A DNA stretch of 64,000 nucleotides, from positions 124,001 to 188,000 of the forward strand of contig CALHUI010000014.1 in assembly GCA_938039675.1 (NCBI GenBank). The letters run 5' to 3'. Below, piece after piece: positions 45,688 to 53,393 of this stretch (its first letter is position 1; each line of letters opens with the position of its first letter). Below the pieces are notes generated by a model. The model was not told the DNA's origin and searched no databases. It worked only from the letters and a program-made list of their open reading frames with translations. A program made the translations under genes and the position numbers. The stretch is from an uncultured Cytophagales bacterium. GTDB lineage: Bacteria; Bacteroidota; Bacteroidia; Cytophagales; Thermoflexibacteraceae.

Positions 45688-47169
45688 TTACGACTCCAAC
45701 ACCTGCCGCAACAGCTCGCCTGCTTTTTTGGGGTCTATCTTAACGGAGGAAGCCTTCATTACTTCACCCATAAACATGCCCAACAAATTTTTCTTGCCCT
45801 TTCTGTAAGCCGCGGCTTCGTTTGGAAATTTCGCCACAATTTCCCGAATGAATGGCAATAGTGTATCAGTGTTGCTTTCCTGCAATAAATTCAATCGGCG
45901 CGCGGTGGCCTCTGCAACTGCTTCGGGCTGATTGACAAGGGCTGCAAAGAGTTCTTTGGAGGCTACCGAAAAACTGAGCGCTCCCTGCTCGGTCAGTTCT
46001 ACGGCATCGGCCAACTGACGAACGGTAAGCGGCATTTCGGCTGCTGTTTTTCCTGTTTCGTTCAGGTAGGATTTCACAGGCCCCATCAGCCAGTTAGAAA
46101 CCGCCTTGTAGTGCTTGGTAAGAGCGCAGACCTGCTCGAAATACACGGCCATTTCGCGCTCATCGGTCAGCACGACGGAATCGTATTCCGGCAATTGATA
46201 TACTTGCTGGAACTTTTCTACCAGTTGCTCGGGCAACTCAGGCATTGCCGCACGAATGCGCGACAGGTCTTCATCCGTTACTACAAAAGGTGCTAAGTCC
46301 GGCTCTGGAAAATAGCGATAGTCGTTGAGTTCCTCTTTGGTGCGCATGGCAAAAGTACGCCCGCTGTTTACATCGAACAGGCGCGTTTCGGAAGTTATTT
46401 TTGCGCCGCTTTCCAACACTTGGACTTGGCGCACAAACTCGTACTCAATGGCACGCTGTACGTTGCGCATCGAGTTCATGTTTTTTATCTCTACTTTTTG
46501 TCCCAGTTTAGTATCGCCCTTTTTGCGAACGGAAACGTTGGCATCGCAGCGCATAGAACCTTCTTCCATATTGCCGTCGCAAATACCTAAGTAGCGCACA
46601 ATGCGGCGCACAACGGCCAGATAGGCGGCAGCTTCTTCCGGCTGCCGAATATCGGGTTCGGTAACAATTTCAATCAGCGGCGTTCCGGCGCGGTTCAGGT
46701 CTATGAGGGTGTAATCAGCATCGGCAGGATGGATAGACTTGCCTGCATCTTCCTCCAAATGGATGCGATTCAGGCGAATGCGCTTTACCCAATAGTCTTT
46801 GCTGTTGCCTTTGCGGGCTTTTACATCCAAATAACCGCCTTTGCAGATGGGGGTTTTGTCTTGTGTGGTTTGAAAACCTTTGGGTAGGTCGGGATAAAAA
46901 TAGTTTTTCCGGTCAAAGATATTGTAGCGCGAAATTTCGCAATGGCAGGCAAGCCCCATTTTAATGGCCATTTCTACCACTGCTTCGTTCAACATGGGCA
47001 AAGTGCCCGGATGCCCCAGTGTAATCACACTTACGTTCGTGTTGGGTGCATCACCGAACCGGTTGGCATCTGCGGCAAAAATTTTACTCTGTGCGCTCAA
47101 CTGCGCATGTACTTCCAATCCGACAACTAATTCGTATTGGGATAAAATAGCTTCTGAAACTGTCTTCAT
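45688..47169 (-). CDS. gatB: Aspartyl/glutamyl-tRNA amidotransferase subunit B
   Basis: A 493-aa subunit of GatCAB, which converts Glu-tRNA(Gln) and Asp-tRNA(Asn) to the amide forms. N-terminal 'ELVVGLEVHAQLSAQSKIF' (residues 12-30) and 'RKNYFYPDLPKGFQTTQ' are classic GatB blocks; the tail domain 'AAYRKGKKNLLGMFMGEVMK' is intact. gatA and gatC are not linked. The overlapping plus-strand ORFs are shadows. The tRNA-Glu gene 3 kb away is functionally related but probably unlinked in expression. Confidence 0.96.
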   Translation of the reverse strand: MKTVSEAILSQYELVVGLEVHAQLSAQSKIFAADANRFGDAPNTNVSVITLGHPGTLPMLNEAVVEMAIKMGLACHCEISRYNIFDRKNYFYPDLPKGFQTTQDKTPICKGGYLDVKARKGNSKDYWVKRIRLNRIHLEEDAGKSIHPADADYTLIDLNRAGTPLIEIVTEPDIRQPEEAAAYLAVVRRIVRYLGICDGNMEEGSMRCDANVSVRKKGDTKLGQKVEIKNMNSMRNVQRAIEYEFVRQVQVLESGAKITSETRLFDVNSGRTFAMRTKEELNDYRYFPEPDLAPFVVTDEDLSRIRAAMPELPEQLVEKFQQVYQLPEYDSVVLTDEREMAVYFEQVCALTKHYKAVSNWLMGPVKSYLNETGKTAAEMPLTVRQLADAVELTEQGALSFSVASKELFAALVNQPEAVAEATARRLNLLQESNTDTLLPFIREIVAKFPNEAAAYRKGKKNLLGMFMGEVMKASSVKIDPKKAGELLRQVLES

Positions 47170-47490
47170 AGTTTTTAATGCCTGCGAATTTAGGGAAAAG
47201 CGCGGATACTCCTCAGACAGATGCCGATTATTAGCTAAAACAATTCACACGCAATAATGAAAAACATACACATGATAGCTTATCTGACAAAACATGCAAT
47301 AATTGAATTTTAAGTACTTAAAAACAAGGCTTTCATTAACAAATAATCATCAACAGTTAATCAATCGAATTAGAAAAACGGCGAATGCGCTGCAAATCAT
47401 ACAAGGTAGTTGTTAAAAACCTTTGCAGCATATATACGAATTTGCATTTTTTGGCGTTTTTTAATAAAATATATAACTATTCTAAGGTAT
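47170..47490. other. 321-bp AT-rich intergenic gap
   Basis: Divergent upstream region of gatB and the 862-aa T9SS substrate. No gene supported; the first 27 codons of the track ORF at 47410 are treated as untranslated. A TAAATTCG lies before gatB, one base off the -7 consensus. Confidence 0.5.
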
Positions 47491-50079
47491 ATGAAAATTG
47501 CTCTACCGCTTACAGTCCTGCTGATTTTCTTTTACTTGCTTTTATATGCTGAAGGTACGCCTCAGATGCGCCCTACATATAACGATGGCGGTTTCTTGCA
47601 CCTGTTAGACCCTGCCACTACAAACGACTTTGCTGCCTATGGTGCTACCGATGAGCGCCGGATTTATTTTCGTATCAGAAATACCAATGAGAGAGTTTAT
47701 TTTGGGTTTGGTCGCTATAAAACCACCAATATGGGGAATAATGCCAACATTAACCCTGTAAATCAGCCACTGCCTTTGCCTACCGCAGCCGCTAACCCGC
47801 AACGCGAGTTGCGTTTCCGTATTCTCGACCCGAGCGGTGCAGTTGTATGGCCTGAACAAGCCATTCCCGTAAGCGGTCAGGGATTTATAGGCGCGGAAAA
47901 TCTGGCTGACTATAATCGTTGTGTAGCAGGTCCTGCACAGTTAGTAGGTACCAGTGGCTACTATGCCTATGTTTTCACACCTGCTACAACAGGCGATTTT
48001 CGCATTGAATTTGAAACTTACAATATAGCAACCAATACTGTTACTGTGCCTGCAAACAATCGCAAGGCTATGCTCCAACTATTTGACCTGACCATTGCAA
48101 CGGGCGTAGGAGGTTTTACGGTTACAACACAAAACGCAACTACGGGCGCAGTTACCGCCGTAACGGGCAGCGCAACGGCTACAGCCATTCCCGGTCGTTT
48201 GTGGTCGCGGGCATGGAGCCTTAGTACGGGCAACGGAAATGTACCCTATAACGGTCGTGCTTACCCATATGCCAATGACGGCATTGTAACGGAAATCAAT
48301 TTTAACGGCATGCAACCTTTTGGGTTTGTCATTAGTTGTAACCGTGATGGTATTAACACTATTGCTGCTACGCCTGCCAACAATTTCATTGTTAATCGCC
48401 GTTCGCGTTGGGGATTAAGTGCCCCTGTGGCACTGCATACGCCGCTTTATCGCATTTTTTTACAAAATCCCGACATTAATGAATTCCCCAACGGTATTAT
48501 TGGATGCTTACATTCTGCTTCGGCAAAACAATGCGATCAGAACTCACCTTATTGTATTAACATAACAGCACAAGCCAACGGAGAGGTAGAGGTTATAATA
48601 GATTTGCATCCGGCAATACCTGACGGCATCTATACAGCAGGTACTCGAGATGTGCGCCTAATGACTGAGTTTAACACTCCGGGGGTGCCAGAAACTAAAT
48701 GTGTTCCATGGGATGGCTTAGACGGTCTGGGAGTGCAAGTGCCTACCGGTAATATTTCCATTATCGTCAATTTTCAGGCGGGCAGAACTAATTTGCCTAT
48801 TTATGACATAGAAGACCACCCGAATGGCTTCGTAGTTCGCTTGGTGCGCCCACTCACCAATGTTTGCGGCAACCCTTTGACTCCTCCCAAACTCTACTGG
48901 GATGATACTAACGGAACAATCAACATGCCGACAGGTACTGCCATTGATGGACATATTAACCTGGCAGGCTGTACCTCTTCACCTGTACCGCCGGCTTATC
49001 CTGCTGCTATTCCTTCCGGAACAACCGGTTGCCATCGCTTTACGGGCAGAGGGGCCAACGGCAATTCCGAAACCATCAACACATGGTGGTACGTAGCCGA
49101 AGACAAATTGACCGTTCCGTTTTTCAACGATAATTCGTTGTTCGATATCAGCGGCCTGTTCCCGAATGCAAACCCTTGCATATTTACCGATGGGTCGTTT
49201 CTTGATGTAAATGTAGTTTACAGCGATGCTAAATTTTCATTACCTGCACTGTTTTTTACCATAACCCCCACGTTGAGTGGTTACAGCTTTGCCAGCCCGA
49301 TAACCAACAATCCGGTAGTTGCTAATGCTGCCGCCAACGCCGCTAATGGGCCACAGGTAGTAAGCGATATACTAATAGGTGGCTCACCTGTCAAACGACA
49401 AGTTACTTTGCGTTATAAAGTTGATACCGGCGGAGGCACTGTGAACGATATGGGCTATAATCTGACAGTTACCACCAATGCCTGCGGAAACAACCAGAGT
49501 ACGGCGAGTGTACTTTGCAGCCAGCTAATGCCTGTTGAACTAGCAGAGTTCAGTGGCAGTAACAAAGTTAATATCAATTTGCTCACATGGACAACCGCAT
49601 CAGAAAAGAACAACCAAGGATTTGGCATAGAACGCAGCATGGACGGCATTAATTTTAGAGAAATTGCTTTTGTCGAGGGCGTAGGCAACAGCAACCGCCT
49701 GCAGCGATACAGCTACGAAGACCACTTGGAAGCACCGCAAACATTCTATTACCGCTTGCGTCAGGTAGATTATGACGGTATATTTACTTATTCCAAAATA
49801 ATTGTGCTCACAGTAGATGCCACAAGCAGCAACTATGTAGAAGTTTACTGCGACGGAAGCAGTGCCGATATTGCCATTCGCACCCAATTTGATAAGCAAG
49901 ACAAAGCTACACTTACTATCTACTCGCTGACAGGTGCTGTCATCAGCCGTCAGAGATTAGAAATTCCCGTCGGCAATTATTTGCAACGCATCTGTCTCCC
50001 ACAAACAGCCAAAGGCGTTTACATATTAGAAATCAACACTTTGGGCGGCACGTGGAAACGGCATAAGATTGTGCACTAA
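47491..50079 (+). CDS. Large secreted protein with T9SS-type C-terminal region
   Basis: An 862-aa protein. The ATG at 47491 is preferred over the track start because it opens a signal peptide, 'IALPLTVLLIFFYLLLYAEG'. The N-terminal 650 residues are beta-rich with no named domain; they include 'ERRIYFRIRNTNERVYFGFG' and clustered Asn, Gly and Pro. From about 679 comes the T9SS-substrate linker 'LMPVELAEFSGSNKVNINLL' and 'FYYRLRQVDYDGIFTYSKII', also seen in the 1311-aa protein. The last 80 residues resemble a type-A sorting domain ('LTIYSLTGAVISRQRL', 'AKGVYILEINTLGG') but lack the usual YPNP motif. It is probably exported by SprA. Confidence 0.8.
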   Translation: MKIALPLTVLLIFFYLLLYAEGTPQMRPTYNDGGFLHLLDPATTNDFAAYGATDERRIYFRIRNTNERVYFGFGRYKTTNMGNNANINPVNQPLPLPTAAANPQRELRFRILDPSGAVVWPEQAIPVSGQGFIGAENLADYNRCVAGPAQLVGTSGYYAYVFTPATTGDFRIEFETYNIATNTVTVPANNRKAMLQLFDLTIATGVGGFTVTTQNATTGAVTAVTGSATATAIPGRLWSRAWSLSTGNGNVPYNGRAYPYANDGIVTEINFNGMQPFGFVISCNRDGINTIAATPANNFIVNRRSRWGLSAPVALHTPLYRIFLQNPDINEFPNGIIGCLHSASAKQCDQNSPYCINITAQANGEVEVIIDLHPAIPDGIYTAGTRDVRLMTEFNTPGVPETKCVPWDGLDGLGVQVPTGNISIIVNFQAGRTNLPIYDIEDHPNGFVVRLVRPLTNVCGNPLTPPKLYWDDTNGTINMPTGTAIDGHINLAGCTSSPVPPAYPAAIPSGTTGCHRFTGRGANGNSETINTWWYVAEDKLTVPFFNDNSLFDISGLFPNANPCIFTDGSFLDVNVVYSDAKFSLPALFFTITPTLSGYSFASPITNNPVVANAAANAANGPQVVSDILIGGSPVKRQVTLRYKVDTGGGTVNDMGYNLTVTTNACGNNQSTASVLCSQLMPVELAEFSGSNKVNINLLTWTTASEKNNQGFGIERSMDGINFREIAFVEGVGNSNRLQRYSYEDHLEAPQTFYYRLRQVDYDGIFTYSKIIVLTVDATSSNYVEVYCDGSSADIAIRTQFDKQDKATLTIYSLTGAVISRQRLEIPVGNYLQRICLPQTAKGVYILEINTLGGTWKRHKIVH

Positions 50080-50108
50080 AAGATTCTTCAAAAAAATGCG
50101 GCAAAGTA

Positions 50109-50139
50109 TTGCAAGATAAAATTAGCCGCCCTACCTTTG
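50109..50139 (+). promoter_or_regulatory. Putative tRNA-Glu promoter (-33 TTG, -7 TACCTTTG)
   Basis: TTG at 50109-50111 and TACCTTTG at 50132-50139 are spaced by 20 bp, matching the Bacteroidota housekeeping promoter. It lies 19 bp before the mature tRNA 5' end. This is the best-formed promoter in the window. Confidence 0.6.
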
Positions 50140-50158
50140 TGCCACATTTAAAATAAAT

Positions 50159-50233
50159 GCACCGTTCGTCTAGGGGTTAGGACGTATCCCTTTCACGGAT
50201 AAAACACGGGTTCGATTCCCGTACGGTGTACCA
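50159..50233 (+). tRNA. tRNA-Glu (anticodon UUC)
   Basis: A complete cloverleaf with encoded CCA. The acceptor stem GCACCGT/ACGGTGT pairs fully with a G-U first pair, the D region is GTCTAGGGGTTAGGAC, the anticodon stem TATCC/GGATA encloses loop CTTTCAC with TTC at 50192-50194, and the T arm is ACGGG-TTCGATT-CCCGT. Discriminator A at 50230, CCA at 50231-50233. Confidence 0.96.
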
Positions 50234-50241
50234 AAGTTTTC

Positions 50242-50277
50242 AAAGGTGCCGGAAAAATCAGCGCCTTTTCTTGTTTT
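50242..50277 (+). terminator. Terminator of tRNA-Glu
   Basis: AAAGGTGC / GCGCCTTT hairpin (one G-U pair, 11-nt loop) followed by TTCTTGTTTTT, starting 9 bp after the CCA. Confidence 0.8.
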
Positions 50278-50360
50278 TCCCCAAGCTAAGGAATGCTAAT
50301 CTGATTTACATTTTTAGTTGCCCTACATCCTCCATTTGCCTTACAGCAGCCCCCGCAAAA

Positions 50361-50388
50361 TAAAAAAGCCCTGCGGAGTATACAGGGC
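50361..50388 (-). terminator. Minus-strand terminator without an obvious gene
   Basis: GCCCTG / CAGGGC hairpin (9-nt loop) followed on the minus strand by six T residues. No supported protein gene reads into it; it may end a small RNA. Confidence 0.65.
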
Positions 50389-50599
50389 GAAAATAACTGC
50401 GGCATATATCAGGTATCGTACCGACCATGAAAGTGCCGATATGCATACCTTATGAGTAGAACAAATGATACCACCCCAAGGCATGGTAAGCATCTTGCCA
50501 ATTACCGACAAGCTGTTCGGAAACATCCGAAACTTTTAGAGCAATGCAGCACAGACGCCACCACCCAGCCCGCCGCAACTCGAGTTGTTTTAACAGCCA

Positions 50600-50646
50600 A
50601 AAAAACGGACAAAGACCCTTTAAAAGCGAGGTGTTGTCCGTTTTTT
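50600..50646. terminator. Perfect 13-bp bidirectional terminator
   Basis: AAAAAACGGACAA and its exact complement, with A and T runs at the flanks. It lies 107 bp beyond the stop of the 297-aa minus-strand gene, which it most likely serves. Confidence 0.8.
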
Positions 50647-50752
50647 AAAGCCCTTATTACAAGATAAGCATTTGATAATCAGCAAAACGCATCAAGCAAT
50701 AAAAGTTAGTCAATCCGGTTTTGTAATCAAACCACAACGGAAGAACCAAAGA

Positions 50753-51646
50753 TTAGCGCGTAACTTTCTGATTAGCAAAAGTTTGCTCTTTAATACAACC
50801 ATTTTCAAACTCTACTAACACTTTCAGGTCAAATGTAAACTCTTCATTACAACCCTGTACTCTGGGCGGCAAGTAGAACATTGCATTCCAGAGTTTATCA
50901 CCTTTTCCGGTAGCTGAAAAGTCACGCCCGCCCGGATAAAGCAGTTGTGCACTGCTCATGCTAATCCATTTATAATCGGCAGGTATTTTTTGAAAGTGTT
51001 CGTGCATCAGAGGTGTCAAATTCCAGTCTAAAACTTTATCGGGCTGACCGAGGCACTTGATAATCCTTTTGACATTGCTAACCTCATAAGTGATACCTCT
51101 TACTTTGTCATTGCCCGGCCCGGTTTGTAATCCGGCTATAAAGCTGACGGTTTGTTCATTCCGTAATGAGGCTAAAGCATCTGTTACTACTGATGCCATA
51201 ACAGGTGCAAATGATACGGTTTGATTACAATTTACACTGGCACAAGGTGTCAAATTAAAGTTGCTGACAGCACGGCAAACTTCATTTTGTCCATTAGTAG
51301 GGGCTAATCGCAAAGTGAGTGAAGAAGCAACGGCAGCTTCATCGTAGGTAAACGATATGTTGGCTTGGTTGTTCTGTAGCGGTACTTGGCTTACGCTGAT
51401 TGTTCCACCGCTCATGGAAGCAATATTAACAGCAACAAGTGGAGGCGTAGTGGTGGGGGGATTTACTTTAAAAGTAAATGAAATCGTAAACTTACGACTG
51501 GGAGCAGATTGCGTACAAACAGACTGAAAGTTTTCCACAATGTAACATGGTGTAGTAACTTGCGAGTAAAGGGGGGCAATAACCAGCAACAGGCAACAGA
51601 TAAAAACAACCTGCCACCGTTGCATTTGTTGTTTGAGAGTATCCAT
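50753..51646 (-). CDS. Secreted protein with Cys-rich module, unknown function
   Basis: A 297-aa protein of no named family. The signal peptide is 'WQVVFICCLLLVIAPLYSQ'. The mature part has two beta-rich modules: a first with 'VCTQSAPSRKFTISFTFKVN' through 'EVCRAVSNFNLTPCASVNC', and a second running from 'VRGITYEVSNVKRIIKC' to the end, 'GCNEEFTFDLKVLVEFENGC' then 'IKEQTFANQKVTR'. These parallel by eye the C-terminal modules of the 748-aa and 962-aa proteins. No T9SS sorting domain or lipobox. It is monocistronic. Confidence 0.72.
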   Translation of the reverse strand: MDTLKQQMQRWQVVFICCLLLVIAPLYSQVTTPCYIVENFQSVCTQSAPSRKFTISFTFKVNPPTTTPPLVAVNIASMSGGTISVSQVPLQNNQANISFTYDEAAVASSLTLRLAPTNGQNEVCRAVSNFNLTPCASVNCNQTVSFAPVMASVVTDALASLRNEQTVSFIAGLQTGPGNDKVRGITYEVSNVKRIIKCLGQPDKVLDWNLTPLMHEHFQKIPADYKWISMSSAQLLYPGGRDFSATGKGDKLWNAMFYLPPRVQGCNEEFTFDLKVLVEFENGCIKEQTFANQKVTR

Positions 51647-51974
51647 AAACTCATATTAGGTTGATAATGAAAATAAAGACAAGATACGTGCCAAAATCAG
51701 CCCTATAATGCCCATAGGTGGTTATCAGCGTATTGTTCATACACAGCCGGTTGTACAGGTTGCTTGCCCTGTAATATCTGAATGGCTAATGGAGTTTATA
51801 CATGGTTGAACGTAGCACCGGTAGCGCACTATCGGTTGATTATTCTGCAAAAACCTGATAAATATCGGAATTTATCAGGTTTTTGTACAAACGTAGAGAC
51901 TCAAAGCCGCCTGATTGTTTTTTGTTGAGAGAGAAAATAAATTTTCTTATGCTCTTGTTTAAACAAGAGTTGGT
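51647..51974. other. 328-bp intergenic gap
   Basis: No gene supported. It carries the upstream region of the 297-aa gene, with TATCTTG about 30 bp before the ATG (one T short of the -7 consensus), and the terminator of the saccharopine dehydrogenase-like gene at 51849-51884. An imperfect ACCGGTAG/CTATCGGT stem lies beside it. Confidence 0.5.
51849..51884 (-). terminator. Terminator of the saccharopine dehydrogenase-like gene
   Basis: Perfect 15-bp hairpin AAAAACCTGATAAAT / ATTTATCAGGTTTTT, 6-nt loop. It lies 91 bp after the minus-strand stop. Confidence 0.85.
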
Positions 51975-53324
51975 TTATTCTATTAGCCGCTCTTTTTCGC
52001 GGAAACTGATGCCCATTGCGGAAAGTTCTGCCAGCACGGGCTCATACACACTGCGCACGACCGGAATTTGTACGCCTTTTAACGGCAATTGATTGTTTAA
52101 CAACAGTTTAGCCCCAATACCTAAAGGCAGCCCTACTGTTTTTGCCATGGCTGTATGATGGCTGTCGTCGCCGTAAACTATCAAATCAGACACTATTTCA
52201 AATTTGCCTTCCGCTTTGTGGTACTCGAAGCGATGTTGCAGAATGACCATGTCGCGATCGCCTTCTTCCAGTTTCCATTTTTTCTCCAGCAGGTGTTGCA
52301 GAATTTGGGCGGGTGTGGCGCGTTCCAACCCGATTTTGTCATGACTGAACAAGCCCAACCATTTGATTTTTTCAATCAAATCCGACTTGGGCGTTACGTT
52401 CATCATTTTGGCAAGTTTTTCTTCTACCAAATACATACGGCTGTACTGCAAAAACATATTGACAAACTCGCGATAGGTCATATCGGCAGAGTTCTCAATA
52501 ATGATTTCATCATCGGTAAGCCCTAATTGAACGAACGTATCCCATGCGGCACAGAATCCTTTCCGACGCAGCGTGCCGCGCAGAATGGTCGGTATTTGCC
52601 GCAAACCGTACAACTCCTTGTAAATAATGGAGTCGCGGTTGGGGTAGCCTTCGTAGTCTCCCAAGCCTTCTATAAAAACGTCTTCGGTATGGCTGAACAA
52701 ACGATGATAAGGTACATATTTGACCTGCCCGTTAATCATGTATTTGGCCGTACCTTTGCCTGCCAACACTACGTTGCGCGGATTCCATGTAAACTTATAG
52801 TGCCATGGGTTATTATCGTATTTGGGTGCAACCAAGCCGCCAGCATAGGAACGAAAGGCTGTAATGACGGCATCTTCGGCATGTAAGCGGTCAATAATTT
52901 GCATGGCCGACATGTGGTCTATGCCCGGGTCAAAGCCCAGTTCATTGAGCAGAAGTACGCCCTTTGCCTGTGCTTCCTCGTGCAGCTCACGCATTTCGGG
53001 CGATACGTAGGAGGCAGTCAGCAGCGGTTTGCCAAACTCCACGCAGGCTTTGGCAACGGTCAAATGCGCAGCGGGAGGCAACAGCGAAATAACCACATCT
53101 GCATCCTGTACTACACTGCGGCATTGTTCCTGATTATTTCCATCCAATGCAATAGCTTTGGCAGACGTATCATCACCACCGTTGGCGATAATTTTGGCAT
53201 GTGCCGCTTCTTGTACGGCATCAGCGACGGTAAGCCTGTAGCCTTCGCTTCGGCATAATTTCAACAAATAATGAATCAGAACATCGGAAGAACGCCCTGC
53301 GCCGAGCAAAAGGATATGTTTCAT
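51975..53324 (-). CDS. Saccharopine dehydrogenase family protein (LYS9-like)
   Basis: A 449-aa NAD(P)-dependent enzyme. I start at the ATG ending at 53324, where the Rossmann motif 'HILLLGAGRSSDVLIHYLL' begins; the track adds 11 residues. 'VVISLLPPAAHLTVAKACVE' and 'LLNELGFDPGIDHMSAMQII' are typical of saccharopine reductase, and 'SYAGGLVAPKYDNNPWHYKFTWNPRNVV' is the substrate-domain signature. It may act in lysine degradation or a related polyamine or amino-acid step; no lysine-pathway neighbours are present. Its promoter -7 element is inside the preceding operon's terminator. Confidence 0.9.
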   Translation of the reverse strand: MKHILLLGAGRSSDVLIHYLLKLCRSEGYRLTVADAVQEAAHAKIIANGGDDTSAKAIALDGNNQEQCRSVVQDADVVISLLPPAAHLTVAKACVEFGKPLLTASYVSPEMRELHEEAQAKGVLLLNELGFDPGIDHMSAMQIIDRLHAEDAVITAFRSYAGGLVAPKYDNNPWHYKFTWNPRNVVLAGKGTAKYMINGQVKYVPYHRLFSHTEDVFIEGLGDYEGYPNRDSIIYKELYGLRQIPTILRGTLRRKGFCAAWDTFVQLGLTDDEIIIENSADMTYREFVNMFLQYSRMYLVEEKLAKMMNVTPKSDLIEKIKWLGLFSHDKIGLERATPAQILQHLLEKKWKLEEGDRDMVILQHRFEYHKAEGKFEIVSDLIVYGDDSHHTAMAKTVGLPLGIGAKLLLNNQLPLKGVQIPVVRSVYEPVLAELSAMGISFREKERLIE

Positions 53325-53338
53325 GGTAGGAAAAAAGA

Positions 53339-53368
53339 AAAATCTATCTTCGGGCAAAGATAGATTTT
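53339..53368 (-). terminator. Terminator of the ABC exporter operon, overlapping a -7 element
   Basis: Perfect 12-bp hairpin AAAATCTATCTT / AAGATAGATTTT (6-nt loop), 25 bp after the last permease stop, with a T-rich tail on minus. The same bases contain TATCTTTG (53355-53362) on the minus strand, a TAnnTTTG match 30 bp before the saccharopine dehydrogenase-like ATG. Confidence 0.7.
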
Positions 53369-53393
53369 CCTGATGAGAGTTGGTACTGTTTCC

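Larger units (their letters stand above)
50234..50752. other. 519-bp intergenic region with structured, terminator-bounded core
   Basis: No protein gene supported: the 71-aa plus ORF (50452) and 61-aa minus ORF (50526) each run through a terminator hairpin. It contains the tRNA terminator, a minus-strand terminator at 50361-50388, a perfect 12-bp palindrome CAACTCGAGTTG (50576-50587), a TTCGGA/TCCGAA hairpin near 50516-50531, and a 13-bp bidirectional terminator at 50600-50646. A minus-strand small RNA of about 200 nt would fit. Confidence 0.45.

Noticed and set aside
50341-50667. 61-aa minus and 71-aa plus ORFs after tRNA-Glu
   Set aside because: Each is read through an intrinsic terminator hairpin, so they are probably not translated genes.
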